From contig NW_026947485.1 in the NCBI RefSeq assembly GCF_034190915.1, positions 52,329,337 through 52,393,336 of the forward strand: a stretch of 64,000 bases of DNA, given 5' to 3'. The notes below the pieces were generated by a model, which had not been told where the DNA came from, did no database searches, and worked only from the letters and a program-made list of their open reading frames with translations. The DNA comes from Cavia porcellus. Its lineage: Eukaryota; Chordata; Mammalia; Rodentia; Caviidae. Within the stretch, counting starts at the first letter, position 1. Each line of letters starts with the position of its first letter. This document shows positions 11,301 to 22,375 of this stretch, piece by piece. A program made the translations under genes and the position numbers.

Positions 11301-12782
11301 CAATATTTTTTTCTCATTAAATCTACTATAAAACATTATAAGGAGATTTAAATCATTTTTAATCTATCTTATTAATAATACTTTGATTATGTGCATTAAA
11401 GCTATCTAGAAATATCTTGCTCTTATACAGAGCAGTGACTTCATTACCTCTGGAGTACTTTATTTAAAAGTACACCAAGAGTGCAAATAGATGACCAAAA
11501 TGGGGTGTCTATGAGCTAGGAAAAGTAGAGGTTATGAAAGAATTTATTGACTTTAATGTTACATTGTGACTCTTTAAATGATTGTGGACACATTCATAAT
11601 TCTACTTAGGATTTTTTTTTTTTTTTTACTTAGAGAATGAAATTTCATGGGAGGCCTAACATATCTATTTTCAGTGGTTTTCACGTCAGACTTAAACATC
11701 TGTTATTACTTGCTTCTTTCATAGAAATATCAAGACAAGCAATGCTATAATAAAAAATGCAAGAAATATGAAAAGTTGGAAGTGGTTTTTCATGTGTCTT
11801 TTACTAATAGGTGAACGAATAACAGATACAGTTTCCTACTGTATAAATAGATGTATTCTTAAGCTTCAACTGACCAATTGAGAGTCAAGGTAATTGATGT
11901 TGCCCCACTGCTCCTTCAGGGCACAATCGATTCATGGCTCCTATTACACAGTGCAAAAAAGAAAAGCAAAACAATTAATAAGCTAAACCAAATCACTTTT
12001 AGAAGCAGTCGCTGGCAAAAACCCACCTTGGGCTGGTTTAACAAATCCCTTCTCAGGTATATCATGCCTTAACACCTGTCCAGAAATCCCGCTCATTCTT
12101 CCATTTGGCTCACGTTGCAAAATAGTCCAATCACTCCTGCACCTCATCCCCATCTCCCTCTGACAGTAAAGAAAAACTTGATTCTGAAGTGATTATTTGG
12201 CTTCCATAAACAAAGTACTTCTCCAAACACATGCATGCACAGAACCTGACGAGAATGTGTTTGAGGCTGTGTTTACATCCAATGGAGATGGTGAGAAATA
12301 AGGAATAAAAAGAACTCATAAACTGTACTAAATATTTATTTGGTGTATACTGATGATTAAAGCTGTCAAGAGAGAGCTAATAAATTGTGAAGCCTTTTAA
12401 AAATTTCTATTCTTAGGAAGTTCCTATTTTTTAGAAGCCAAAATGATTGTGGGAAAAATATCTTACTTCCAGTAACAGGAAAAGTATTAGGCTGTGCTTT
12501 TCCAGATTGTCAACTTTGTAAAGTTCCACTGCACTGCTTAACCAGATGCCCCAGGCAATGGGCATGTCTGCTCTGATACAGGAAGGTGATGTACCAATCT
12601 CATACCAACTGCCCTGTAGTGACAAAGGCCAAATGGCACTTTGATGTTGAGCATAACCCACATATGAGTCTGTCCATGATTTTAGAAAGATTAAACTTGT
12701 TATGGAAATCTATGAGTATTTTTATTTTATAAAATTTATTTAGTGTCCCAACATCAAAATTGACTTCTAAAATTAAGATTCT
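8371..12782. other. Repeat-poor block, possible conserved non-coding DNA
   Basis: About 4.4 kb in which I recognise no interspersed repeat, unusual for this window. It contains several TAAT/ATTA-rich stretches with little simple-sequence character, for example 9330-9470 and 9960-10090, as is common in homeodomain-bound enhancers. No open frame over 90 codons and no exon-like structure. Conservation cannot be judged from one sequence, so a regulatory role is only inferred. Confidence 0.35.
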
Positions 12783-12784
12783 AT

Positions 12785-12786
12785 AT

Positions 12787-12817
<31 letters not shown>

Positions 12818-12822
12818 TTTTT
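12785..12822. repeat. (TTTA)n microsatellite, tail of adjacent SINE
   Basis: Nine or so ATTT tetranucleotides. On the minus strand this is an (AAAT)n tail directly following the ID-like SINE at 12825-12897, so it most likely expanded from the SINE's A-rich tail. Confidence 0.9.
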
Positions 12823-12824
12823 TG

Positions 12825-12897
12825 GACTGGGGATCAAACTCAAGACCTCGCACCTGCAAGGCAGATGCTTATGCCACTGAGCCAAACCTCTGGCCCT
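12825..12897 (-). mobile_element. ID-like SINE (tRNA-derived)
   Basis: The minus strand reads 'GGGCCAGAGGTTTGGCTCAG' then 'TGGCATAAGCATCTGCCTTG' and 'GAGTTTGATCCCCAGTCC', the standard ID core with A box and B box. An (AAAT)n tail follows in the element's own direction. Not a functional tRNA gene: it lacks tRNA folding and a CCA-end context. Confidence 0.85.
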
Positions 12898-13104
12898 GAA
12901 GACTTTTAAAAGTATTTGTCAGCATGACACAAATTCCTCCTGGTTTGGAGGGTTGAACAGTGGCTTTGGAGTACCATACTTGATACAAACTTATAATTTT
13001 TTTTTCTACGCAGTTCTGTCTCTTGATCTAGATCCATATATGCTACTTTTATTTACAATCAAGTGCAGCTAACTTTCCTAAGAGAAAAGTGAATGTTTTC
13101 CATT

Positions 13105-13137
<33 letters not shown>

Positions 13138-13226
13138 GGAAAGAAAGACAGAGACAGAGACAGAGACAGAGACAGAGACAGAGACAGTGAGTGACAGAGA
13201 GGAAGACAGAGAGAGAGAGGAGAGAG
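13105..13226. repeat. (GA)n / (GACAGA)n purine-rich tract
   Basis: Starts as (GA)n at 13105, then changes to GAGACA hexamers at 13150-13187, with a GTGAGTGACAGAG interruption near 13186-13199. It has the same composite GA plus GACAGA make-up as the tract at 8065-8350. Confidence 0.95.
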
Positions 13227-13544
13227 CCTACTAAGTTTTACTAACTCTCTTTACTTTATTGTAGTTACAGAACACACCTCAAGGTCTTTGCACTTGCTAA
13301 TTTTTGCTTCTTGTAATCCCCTCCTCTCAGATATCTATTTGGTTTCACACTAACCTCTGCTCTTTGATCAATTCTGAGACCTCCCTTAATCAACTATTTA
13401 AAAATTTAATCCACACATAATTGTCTGTATTTCCCTCACCCCTTTTTTTATGTCCTTTAAAACTATGTGCTTTATCACACATTTTTAATTATAATTTATT
13501 TCTGTGAGACATCTTTTGTCAAACTTTTTGTCTAAAAGATATTA

Positions 13545-13760
13545 AGAAAAAATAATTGGTTTTTTCTGTCTTGGTTTTCTTGTCTGCAAAAGTTCATAAT
13601 AATAACGGCACCAGGGCCGGGGATGCAGCTCAGCAGCACAGCGCCTGCCTGGCAAGCGAGGCCCTGCGTTCAGTTTCCGGTACCAAAAAAGAATGTTTTA
13701 CTTTTTGGAATGTTATAAACATTAAATAGAAAGTACAGTGTATGTAAACACTTATGACTG
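13545..13760 (+). mobile_element. MIR SINE split by an ID insertion
   Basis: Left part has 'TCTTGGTTTTCTTGTCTGCA' and 'AATAATAACGGCACC' (MIR 'CTCAGTTTCCTCATCTGTAA' and 'ATAATAATAGTACC' core). The ID element follows. The right part resumes with 'AACATTAAATAGAAAGTACA' and 'TGTAAACACTTA' (MIR 'GATTAAATGAGATAAT ... GTAAAGCACTTA'). The continuity on both sides makes the nesting convincing. Confidence 0.7.
13614..13690 (+). mobile_element. ID-like SINE nested in MIR
   Basis: 'GGGCCGGGGATGCAGCTCAG', 'CGCCTGCCTGGCAAGCGAGG' and 'GTTCAGTTTCCGGTACC' form a well-preserved ID core, followed by a short A-rich tail. It is GC-rich and less diverged than the host MIR, as expected for a later insertion. Confidence 0.85.
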
Positions 13761-13774
13761 GTGACACTTGTCAT

Positions 13775-13830
13775 ATTTTCATAACAAGACAGTATGCCTC
13801 ATTTCTTCATCTGTGAAATGAATATACAGT
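13775..13830 (+). mobile_element. MIR fragment
   Basis: 'GCCTCATTTCTTCATCTGTG' followed by 'AAATGAATATACAGTAACAC' matches the MIR 'CCTCAGTTTCCTCATCTGTAAAATG' segment. Short and diverged. Confidence 0.5.
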
Positions 13831-13847
13831 AACACTGCGTACTTGGA

Positions 13848-14270
13848 GAAGGTTGCATGGTGACTCCCAAATGATATATTTGCATCCTAATCCTACGAAC
13901 ATCTCAATGTTGTCTGAGTAGAGATGGAATCAAGTCAAAAACAAAAACTAAAATTCAATACATGAAGTGATCATCCTTTACTTCTTCATGGGAGCCCAAA
14001 CCTAGTGAGGAGTATCCTGGGAAACAGGCACAGAGGACAGAGAGAGGGGAGGAGTCACAAGGCAAGGATTGGGGGAAGTAATCACAAGTCAAAGAATGCC
14101 AATGGTCACTAAACGGGAGAAAAACCAAGGGAATAGATTTTTCCCAAGAACATCCAGAAGCACTGTGCCTTTCCTGGATTTTGGACTTAGAACTTAGGAA
14201 AAATAAAGTTTTATTGCTTTTAACCTTTACAGTCATGGGTAATGTTTTATCGGGTCTAGGAAACTAATAT
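13848..14270 (+). mobile_element. MaLR-type LTR remnant
   Basis: Opens with 'GCATGGTGACTCCCAAATGA' and 'TATATTTGCATCCTAATCC'. Closes with 'AAAAATAAAGTTTTATTGC' (polyadenylation signal near 14201), 'GTAATGTTTTAT' and 'CTAGGAAACTAATATAC'. The interior contains a less typical segment with GGGAGGAGTC. Same LTR type as the antisense copy at 21.8-22.4 kb. Confidence 0.7.
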
Positions 14271-14271
14271 A

Positions 14272-17200
14272 CTAAATTATGGACTCATTGTGAGGACTGA
14301 AGAAATTAAAGTATGCTAAGTACTTACTGCCTATACATAATAGATTCAGTGAAAATGAGTTATTGTTGCAATCATATCCTAACTTAATTATAAACCTGAT
14401 GTCACAAGGCCTATGATTTAAAAGACATTGTAAAATAAAGTTTAAAAAAATCTTTTCTAGTTAATTTGTATATCTCAACTCCATGCTGATCTGTTTTTCT
14501 ACCGTTGTTTTACAGTAATTCCTTTAGTGAATCTACTGCTGTGTTTTTAACTTTAACCATTCATGTTGTTAAATGCTCTAAGATTGCAGAACAAAGACTA
14601 TAGCATATGAGAATGTCTTGTTCTCTGTGATGTTCTAAAGGGATGGATTAATGACTTTTAAAGCTAAATTCATCGCTGTTTGGATTCCTTTGTTTTAAAT
14701 ATCTAGTTTGGTTTGTTTTTCAAAACTTGAATCTTGCTTAGAAAGTATTCTATCTATCTTCACTCATGTGGTTACCTGAATGACAAATTGAAAGCCAAAA
14801 TGACATTCTTTAACACTATGTACAATGGCAAAAACAGCTGATTTGTTTGGTATTTTTCTAGGCCTACTGAGCATGGCACTGCTCTAGATTTTTGTGTAAA
14901 TAATTTAGGTTATCTTTATAAAATTCATCATTTTACCCTGTCAGTTTAGGGCAGTGTTGCATTTTAGCTGAGCACCATTAAAACCCATTAAAAAGAACAA
15001 ACTCTTTAACTGACTGATTTGACAGCTCAGCTACAACCTCAACCACAGAAGTGCAGGTGTAGCTGGATGCACCTGGGGAAAAGTACCCTGCAAGCCCCTT
15101 CGTAAGCCTGCAGTTAGGAGGCACCACTATGTGCTCCCCATCCAATAAATGCATATTTGGTGAAGAAAAGGGAGTGGGGAAATGACAGCAAATCACAAAG
15201 CTCCTGATTCCCACAAGACAAGGATTTCAGTAAGAGAGAAAACCAATCACAGTGTTTCCCTGTGCCTATTTCCTTATTAGAAAAGGACCACACATCATGA
15301 GCATCAGTAATAAAATACAACTGTGAAAACAAGATTTTAGCAAAAAATAGAAGTGTGAGCAAAAAGGTGAGACAGGCGTATTTGGAAATATTTGACCTCA
15401 TCTTTCCTGGGAATAGTTGGTGAGCCAATAACATAAATCAAGAAACATGTTTAAAGACACTAAAGATCACTCATTACATATGGATGAGGTTTTCTGCTCA
15501 ACAAAAGAAAAAGTATATGTGTAGTAAATGTGCTTAAATGATTAAGAATTGAAATAGTATGTTTACTCTTTTCTTACTAAAAAAGGAATAATAGCCACTC
15601 TTGAGCAATATTTTTCAAAACCCATGTGAGTAAACAGCATTCTAGAAGGCTGTTGCTCTTCCTTGAATATTTAAAACCAGAGATAGACAAATTTAATTTC
15701 AAATACACTGTTAAGTTGGTAGAAAACAAATTAATTTTTCTTTTAAAATAGTGTCTTTTTCAACAGTATAGGACTTTCTATGTCTGTGCAATGTAGGGTA
15801 ATCTAAGTATATGCTAAAATAGTATGAAAAATGTTTTTTTCTTTATCAGCATATTCCAGTGATTTTTTCATAATCCTGTTTGATACAGCATTCAGTGAAA
15901 ATAATGATAATGAATACTTGTGTGACATGAGTAAAATATTTCTTCAAAAATAGTAAAAGAAATCTTCTAAAATATCAGGCTTCAGATGACAGTCATGTCT
16001 ATTAGAAAACATAAACATTGGTTTTGGAAGAACAAATGGAATGTTTCTTAACAGGTTTGGCAAGATGCATGGAAAGTATTACTCACATATTTTTTTCTGA
16101 ACAGGCATAATTTGTGAACGGATAAATTAGTGTTGGAAAAACAAGTTGGGGTAGATTGTAAGCAACATTTTAATGAAGAAAACATCCACAGACTCCCAAA
16201 ACCTGTTAGTAATTGAAAAAAATTGTCACTAAATATATGGTAGTGATTACCTTGAAAACCTTATTCAACTGAAAAATATTCAGATCATTATCCCTTGGTT
16301 ATATTTGGAGTATTTTTGCTATGTACAAGTTTGCCTAAAGCCTACAGACCATAATTTTTCTTTTATAAAATACAGGGATTATCAGTGTTTCGTTTTTAAA
16401 AACAATGCTTCCCAGTTATAGTTCAGACAGAAATATGTTTCAAAATACTAGCAATTACATATTATTGAGAAGAAAAAAACCAGTGATAGGAACTTAAACG
16501 TTTATCACATAATTGACATTACGTTAGACAGAAATAATGAAGTACAAGGCACAGTTGTGTTCCCAAGAAGGGCAGTGATTTCACCAAAAAAGCAAATACA
16601 ACACCTTTTGTAGGTAATAAATGGATGTGTGCAACTTATAAGCATCTTAGTTGCCCAAATAAGAAAGAATAGCTAAATAAATGACATAACAGAGGCATGA
16701 GATTAGACTGACTAGAGGGGAGTTTAGGAATTAAACATGTTTGTGGTATTTCAAGGGAAAGAGCATATGAGCTTCTTTAAATGGGGAGAAAGGACATTGG
16801 GAAAATGCACATTCAGTATTATGATAATTCTATATTTAAATTGTTCCAAGGCAATGATTTTGCTTTCATAATACAAATTAAGGAAAATAAGATTTAGAAT
16901 TTTCTGACTGGTAGATTACACAAAAGCTGTGATTTTTAATGAGTAAAGGAATAAGGGGCGTATCCTAATCTGTGGGAGTAACAAAAATATCAGGGAACTC
17001 TGGTCAAGAAACTCCCAGCAGGAGATGGGAGGGCAGAAAGTGGGAAATGCCTTAGGACGTGGAGGATAGAGAGGGGTAGGGATGCTGCTTCTTAGGGAGA
17101 TTATCAAAAGATAAAATGTTAGGCTACAGTGTCTGGGCTTGATGTGAGGAACAACAAAAAGTCACCTCATGATTCCTGAGCAGGGATTCTTGAGGTAGAA

Positions 17201-18635
17201 ATATATTGGAAACACTCAGCCCTGAAGAGCCAGGGAGAGGGATAAAGTGAAATTAATAGGTCTTCTTCCATCCCAAAAGAAGACAAAAGCTATGACCTCA
17301 AGTCTGTGAAAATAAAACAGATTTATTGTTAACAAGCTCATGGCCCTACCTTGCCCTCCCAGGGTGTGTGGAGACAAGGTCTTGTGGATAAAATGTCAGT
17401 TATTCGGAAAACACAGTTGGTAGCTTAGGGTGGAGACTAGTTTTAAAGGTTCCATGTATTTTGTGCTGGGTATAATTTCTTTCTCTCTGAGTTAGGCATT
17501 TTGCTTATTTTACATTGGTAAAAGTAGTACTAAATTATTGAAATGAGACTCAAATTCTCTCAGGTTGCAGCTATGATGGTTATTTAAATACAAGAATGGT
17601 TAAGTAAAGTGCTTTTGTTCAAAAATATAAAGAATGTTAATAGTTAAATGTTGGTTTGTTTCACTCTTCTCTTGAAAGCCTCCTTTACCATCTGGCCTTC
17701 TTTGACTGGAAATGAAGTAAGAATCTCATTCAGAAACTGCTTTCCAGTAGTACCACATCTTCCCTTTTCCTTGTTCCCACTTTTCTTCCGTGGCTTTAAA
17801 AGTTGTCTTTTAAAAAAATAAATCTGTGCTGCCTAGCATCCGAAGAAGTTACCAGTGTGGTTACAAATTGTCTAAGTGCAAGAGTACTAAAAGTTAACGT
17901 AGTACTTTACATGCTAGACCAGCTCAAAGACAAAGTTACTACACCCTGAGAAGTTTCCATGAGAGAAATAGGCAAAAGGACTTTAAAATGTATGGTTTCA
18001 GCCGCACTGTTTTCCACACTATCCTTAATCAAAGTCAGATCTGTTGTCCCAAGTTATTTTTACCTTGGCATGGTGAGGTATAATTTCAAGTGCCAGTAAT
18101 ATGATTGCTTCCACAGTCTTTTGACATTTATTTTCTCAAAAAAATATGTAGGCCACCCCAAAGACTGTACTGTCAGTGTCATTTTTAGTGGTGTCAGAAA
18201 ACCACTGTCAATTTTGACAAAGAAGACAAGACTACAAATATAATCACCATTGCTGCCCAAGTCACCAGAGAGTATGGCAGAGTTTGGAAAGGTTAGGGAT
18301 AAATTATTTATTGCTTATTGTGCATTTATGTTCAAATATTACTACCTGGATAATATGGTTTAGCTCTATCGAAAGCCATAGGGCAATTAATAAGAAGAGA
18401 CACACTCACCATTCCCAGTTGCCAATCTCTTTGTTGGGTATGGAAAACTTTCATTTGGAATCTGAAATTTTGTCAAAAGAAACAAAGAATAGGAAAACAC
18501 TTCAAATTAAGGAAGAAACAAAGAGAATAAATGGGACATGGGTGAAAATATGTGTGAACATCTTTTACAGTTGGATTTCACAAATGAAGATGATATGAGA
18601 AATAACAAAAGGCATTAGAAGAGAGAGACTGGGAG
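14272..18635. other. Anonymous, mostly repeat-free sequence
   Basis: About 4.4 kb without a repeat I can name. Part of it, 16.9-17.45 kb, is somewhat richer in G on the plus strand and contains 'ATAAAACAGATTTATTGTTA'; it could be a decayed LTR on the minus strand but I cannot match it to a family. Minus-strand open frames of 78 and 106 codons at 14978-15434 overlap each other in different frames and look like chance. Confidence 0.4.
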
Positions 18636-18639
18636 TAAG

Positions 18640-18746
18640 CAGAATTAAGGTATGTTATGTACATGTACCACATCTACACAATCAGTGTAATCATTATGTA
18701 CTGCAAACAGGTACTAATAAAAAATAAACACATTTAAAAAAAGCAA
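18640..18746 (+). mobile_element. Probable L1 3'-tail fragment (shared with 35.08 kb)
   Basis: Contains 'TAATCATTATGTACTGCAA' followed by 'GGTACTAATAAAAAATAAAC' and an A-rich tail. The sequence at 35075-35175 is very similar ('TGATCATTATGCATACC', 'GTACCAATAAATATAATT'). A shared 3' end ending in AATAAA plus poly(A) fits a truncated retroposon, probably a lineage-specific L1 3' UTR. Confidence 0.5.
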
Positions 18747-18989
18747 TAGGAAAAGTCAGCCTGGAAAGTACTGTGCTTTGAATGAAATACCAATTCTTCT
18801 TCCAAATAAAGTGTTGGAATTACTGACTTACAACAACTAACCATTCCTATGTAACTTATAAGATTGGGAACAGAAGAGAGATGGCTTCAATTAAACATTG
18901 TTCCCCAGTACTTAGGAAGAATAACGTAAGTAATCATTGTCAAGGCTCAACAAGAGCAGAGGTAAAGTGACATTTTAGACAGAAGTCCA

Positions 18990-19080
18990 GAACTGTAGTC
19001 CCCTTATCTTTGGTCTTGCTTTTCATACTTGCAGGTACCCATGGCCAGGTGGCACTATCCTGGTATCAGGGTCAGCCTTC
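18990..19080. mobile_element. Possible Tigger-like DNA transposon fragment
   Basis: 'CTGTAGTCCCCTTATCTTTG' followed by 'GTCTTGCTTTTCATACTTGC' and 'AGGTACCCATGG' resembles the terminal part of mammalian Tigger-group elements ('AGTCCCCCCTTATCCGCGG ... TTTCAGTTACCC'). Only one end is visible. Confidence 0.35.
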
Positions 19081-20285
19081 CAATGTATTGTTAGGAGGTC
19101 ACTAATGGTCTCATCATGCAGGAATTATATTATCTTACATTATTACAAGAAGAAAAAGGGATACTATGCAGTAAGATATGAGAGACTGCATTTACATAAC
19201 TTTTGCTATCATATGTCAAATTGTTTCACGAGTATTGTTTTTGTTGCTCTCATACATTGCACGCTTTAGAAATTAAACTTTATCAAAGAATGTATAGTGA
19301 CATACACATATATATGTACATGGATGGGGTTCTATATTTTTTATGATCAAACATTCATGGGGGGAGTTGAAGCAAATCTCCATTAGATAAGGTGGGGCCA
19401 CTGAACAAGTACTTAGAAAACTATCAGAGAAAGAGTAAATAAAGTTGAATTCAAAATGAGTAGGGAATGAATGGTCTCAGTGTTTCTGCCAGTAAAGTCC
19501 TCACCAGAGCATTAAAGGTGAGGATGGAGGCTCCTTGGGTGTGCACGTGTCTACTCTGAAGCATAGAAGAGTTACTCCTTCTCCATTTGCTTTATCTAAA
19601 AAGTGGAGGGAAGTGATGAGTGAATGAGAAGGGATGGAAAATCTGGCAGCCAGATAATACCCTTGTCTTTTATATCTCCATTTCCATTCTAGAGGAGACA
19701 AAAGAGTATAGCTGTGCCCTGAATATGGAATTTTGAACAGCTGTGGAGTCTAGTTAAGATAATGCTAAGGAAAGAAAAGAAACAGGGTGCTTACTCTAGG
19801 ATAATTGACATTTATTTAAAAACAAAATGTTTCCATATTTATTGAGATTATTCACTGAAGAGTTATACATGCTGGTTGGTGATGACGCATTTTCTAACAA
19901 CTTCCTTGTCAATGTGCAATGTGATTTAACTGTGCTATATATTTGCTCCTGATGTTTCACACAGTATGGACTGGACCCCACTCTTTACACCTGCTCTTCA
20001 TGTTGATGTTCACAACTCTCTCCGCCTCTAGATTGCTAGCAGCCTTATTGGACATAATCTACTTATTATACAACTCCTCTATTTAAAGGGCATAAGTCAT
20101 TGGTCCTTAGTATAACATGGGTAATGGAACCATCAGTACAATCAAATTTATATTATTTCTGTCACTCCAGAATTAAATCCTTGCACTCCTCAGTCATCCT
20201 CCTCAAGTCCCACTTGCCAGCAACTGCTACTTTACTTTCTGCCTCTTATATTTCTCTACTCTGCACATTTCAAACATGGAAGTGA
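19081..20285. other. Anonymous non-coding sequence
   Basis: No repeat family or exon recognised. The region becomes L1-like to the right. Confidence 0.4.
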
Positions 20286-20289
20286 CCCT

Positions 20290-21260
20290 TGTGAATGACT
20301 TTTTGATTTAACATAGTGTATGGGCTTTCATCCATGCTATCATGCTGTAGATACTGTGGCATGAAACAGACTTGTATTCCTATTTACTCTTTTTTTTTTT
20401 GTCTTTTTCGTATAATACTGCATTTTAAGTACCAACCACATTTTGTTTATCCATTCATCTTTTAGTAAGCATTTGAGTTGTTTCTACTTTTTGGCTCTTA
20501 TGAATGATGTTGCTTGCTATGAATATTTGTGGGTAAGTATTGTATGGACACTTTTTATTTCTTGCAGTTTTATAACAAGTTGTAGAACTGCTGGTATGTG
20601 GTAAATGTTTTTAGTGTTTTAGGGACATACAAGAATGTTTCCAAAGCAGTTGCATCCTATATTAAAGTATCATCACCTACAATTATTATCATATTTTTCT
20701 TTACCATAGTCATTTTATTTTATGAGTGATATTTCACAGAGACTTTGATTTGTGTTTCTATTATGGTTAGTTATATGAATATTTTTCCATGTGTTTATGG
20801 GCCATTTGCATCTCTTTTTGGAAAAAATATCTAACTGCATCCTTTTTTAATTGAATTATTTTTTCCTTTAGGTTTTTTTCATTTTTTGATGGTACATCAT
20901 AAGCAACAAAACATTGTCAATATTTATTTCATTTATCCATTTGATTGTCATTTTTTGTGACTTTGCTATTATATCTTTGAGACTATTTCCTGATTGGTGG
21001 TCGTAAGGATTTATGTCTATTTGTTCTTTTAAGAATTCAATAAATTTAACTCTATATTTATAAATTTTATTCTAATCAAATTAACTTTTGAAGGTGATGT
21101 GATATATGGATTCAATTACATGCAATTCTTTTGCATGTAAATATCTATATTGTCCCAGCACCATTTATTGAAAGGAATATACTTTCCCCCAGATATTTAA
21201 TTCTCTTGACACCAATTGTTGATTTTTCTCTTTATAATGTATTCTTGCTATATGATTTAT
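20290..21260 (-). mobile_element. Old L1, 3' region, antisense
   Basis: Reverse complement of an L1 3' half. Visible marks are 'TTTTGTTTATCCATTCATCT', 'GAGTTGTTTCTAC', 'TTATGAATGATGTTGC', 'AGAACTGCTGGTATGTGG', 'TGTTTATGGGCCATTTGCAT', then 'AATTCTTTTGCATGTAAATA' and 'CAGCACCATTTATTGAAAGG'. These occur in the normal L1 order. Heavily diverged and interrupted, so old and inactive. Confidence 0.8.
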
Positions 21261-21770
21261 GATGATAAACTTGACATTCAAACTTTTCACGATGGTTGTT
21301 TTTCCTAGCTCCTCCAGCACCAGCCTCAGAGAACATTTAGCATTTCAGTGGTGCAACATCAAAGTTATAGTTTGCTTCTTTTCTGGTCTAGCCCACAGAA
21401 AATTAATAATCCAATTTCCTCAAAAGTTATCTCTAAAATTTTTTCAATTTCTCTAGCATCAGTTTTTCACTTAGGCTGCAAACCTAGATTTCTTATCCTG
21501 ATAGCATCTCTGCATAGATATTGAATTCCTACCACAAAGTCAAGTATATAAAATTTTATGCTGTCTATAAAACTTGTTTCAACAACAGTGTTGTTTTCAA
21601 GGTAGGAAAATGATCATATTCCTAAATAATAGACGTGAAAACTCTAAGTCATTTCTGACAGTCTTTGCTACTTTGTCTGCTGGTATTGTGTAGTTAATTT
21701 TTTTTGTTTTTGGTTCATTTGATCCATGGACAAATAAGAATGAACTTTTCAGGGATGTGATGTTTAAGCA
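21261..21770. other. Anonymous non-coding sequence
   Basis: Between the antisense L1 and the antisense LTR. It could be more decayed L1, but I see no reliable match. Confidence 0.35.
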
Positions 21771-21774
21771 AAGA

Positions 21775-22118
21775 CTGTATTAGTTTGCTAAAGCTGTCAT
21801 AACAAAGATCTAAAAACTAGGTAGCTTAGACAGCAGAAATTCATTGTTTTTCTATTCTGAAGACTGGAGATCTGAGATCAAAGTAATAGCACAATGAATC
21901 CTTTCTGAAGGACATGAGGAAGAAACTTGTGTCACAGCTCTCTCGTAGCTTTCGGACTGTCGCTGTCCATTTTTGGTGTTCTTGGGCTTCAGTTGCCTCA
22001 CCTTGATAATCTCCATGGCATGGCATTATCTCTCTCTCTCTCTTTATGTGTCTGTCTCTGTCTGTCTCTGTCTCTCTCTCTCTGTGTTTCTCTCTCTCTC
22101 TTTCTCTCTCTCCCTCTG

Positions 22119-22167
<49 letters not shown>

Positions 22168-22375
22168 CCATATTTGTCCTGAATATAAGAACACTGACCA
22201 TATGGGATTACAGACCTTCCATACTCCAGTATAACCACTCTTACCTAACCCTATGTCCTAAAGCCATATTTTGAGATAATTAGAATTAATTTCTTGGAAA
22301 TTTAAATCTTAAGTAAAGATTGTATAGTGGATATATGAATTTTGGAGGACACAATTCAACTCATAGCAAAGACAT
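21775..22375 (-). mobile_element. MaLR-type LTR, antisense, split by a microsatellite
   Basis: On the plus strand the left edge is 'CTGTATTAGTTTGCTAAAGC' then 'TGTCATAACAAAGATCTAAA', 'GGTAGCTTAGACAGCAGAAA' and 'CTGAAGACTGGAGATCTGAG'. The right edge is 'GGACACAATTCAACTCATAG'. This is the reverse complement of a full-length LTR of the same type as 13.85-14.27 kb. The middle is expanded by a TC/TG microsatellite (22029-22166). Confidence 0.8.
22029..22166. repeat. Compound (TC)n-(TCTG)n-(TG)n microsatellite
   Basis: About 95 bp of pyrimidine-rich TCTC/TCTG/TTTC runs, followed by (TG)n at 22126-22164. It lies where this LTR type normally carries a short CTCTCT stretch, so it probably grew from that seed. 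The many open frames across it are artefacts. Confidence 0.95.

Noticed and set aside
12825..12897. tRNA-like A and B boxes (and similar at 13.6, 23.6 and 28.6 kb)
   Set aside because: These are tRNA-derived ID-like SINEs with A-rich tails, not tRNA genes.
15114..15434. 106-codon minus open frame overlapping a 78-codon one
   Set aside because: Two frames overlap without a common signal; no recognisable protein features.
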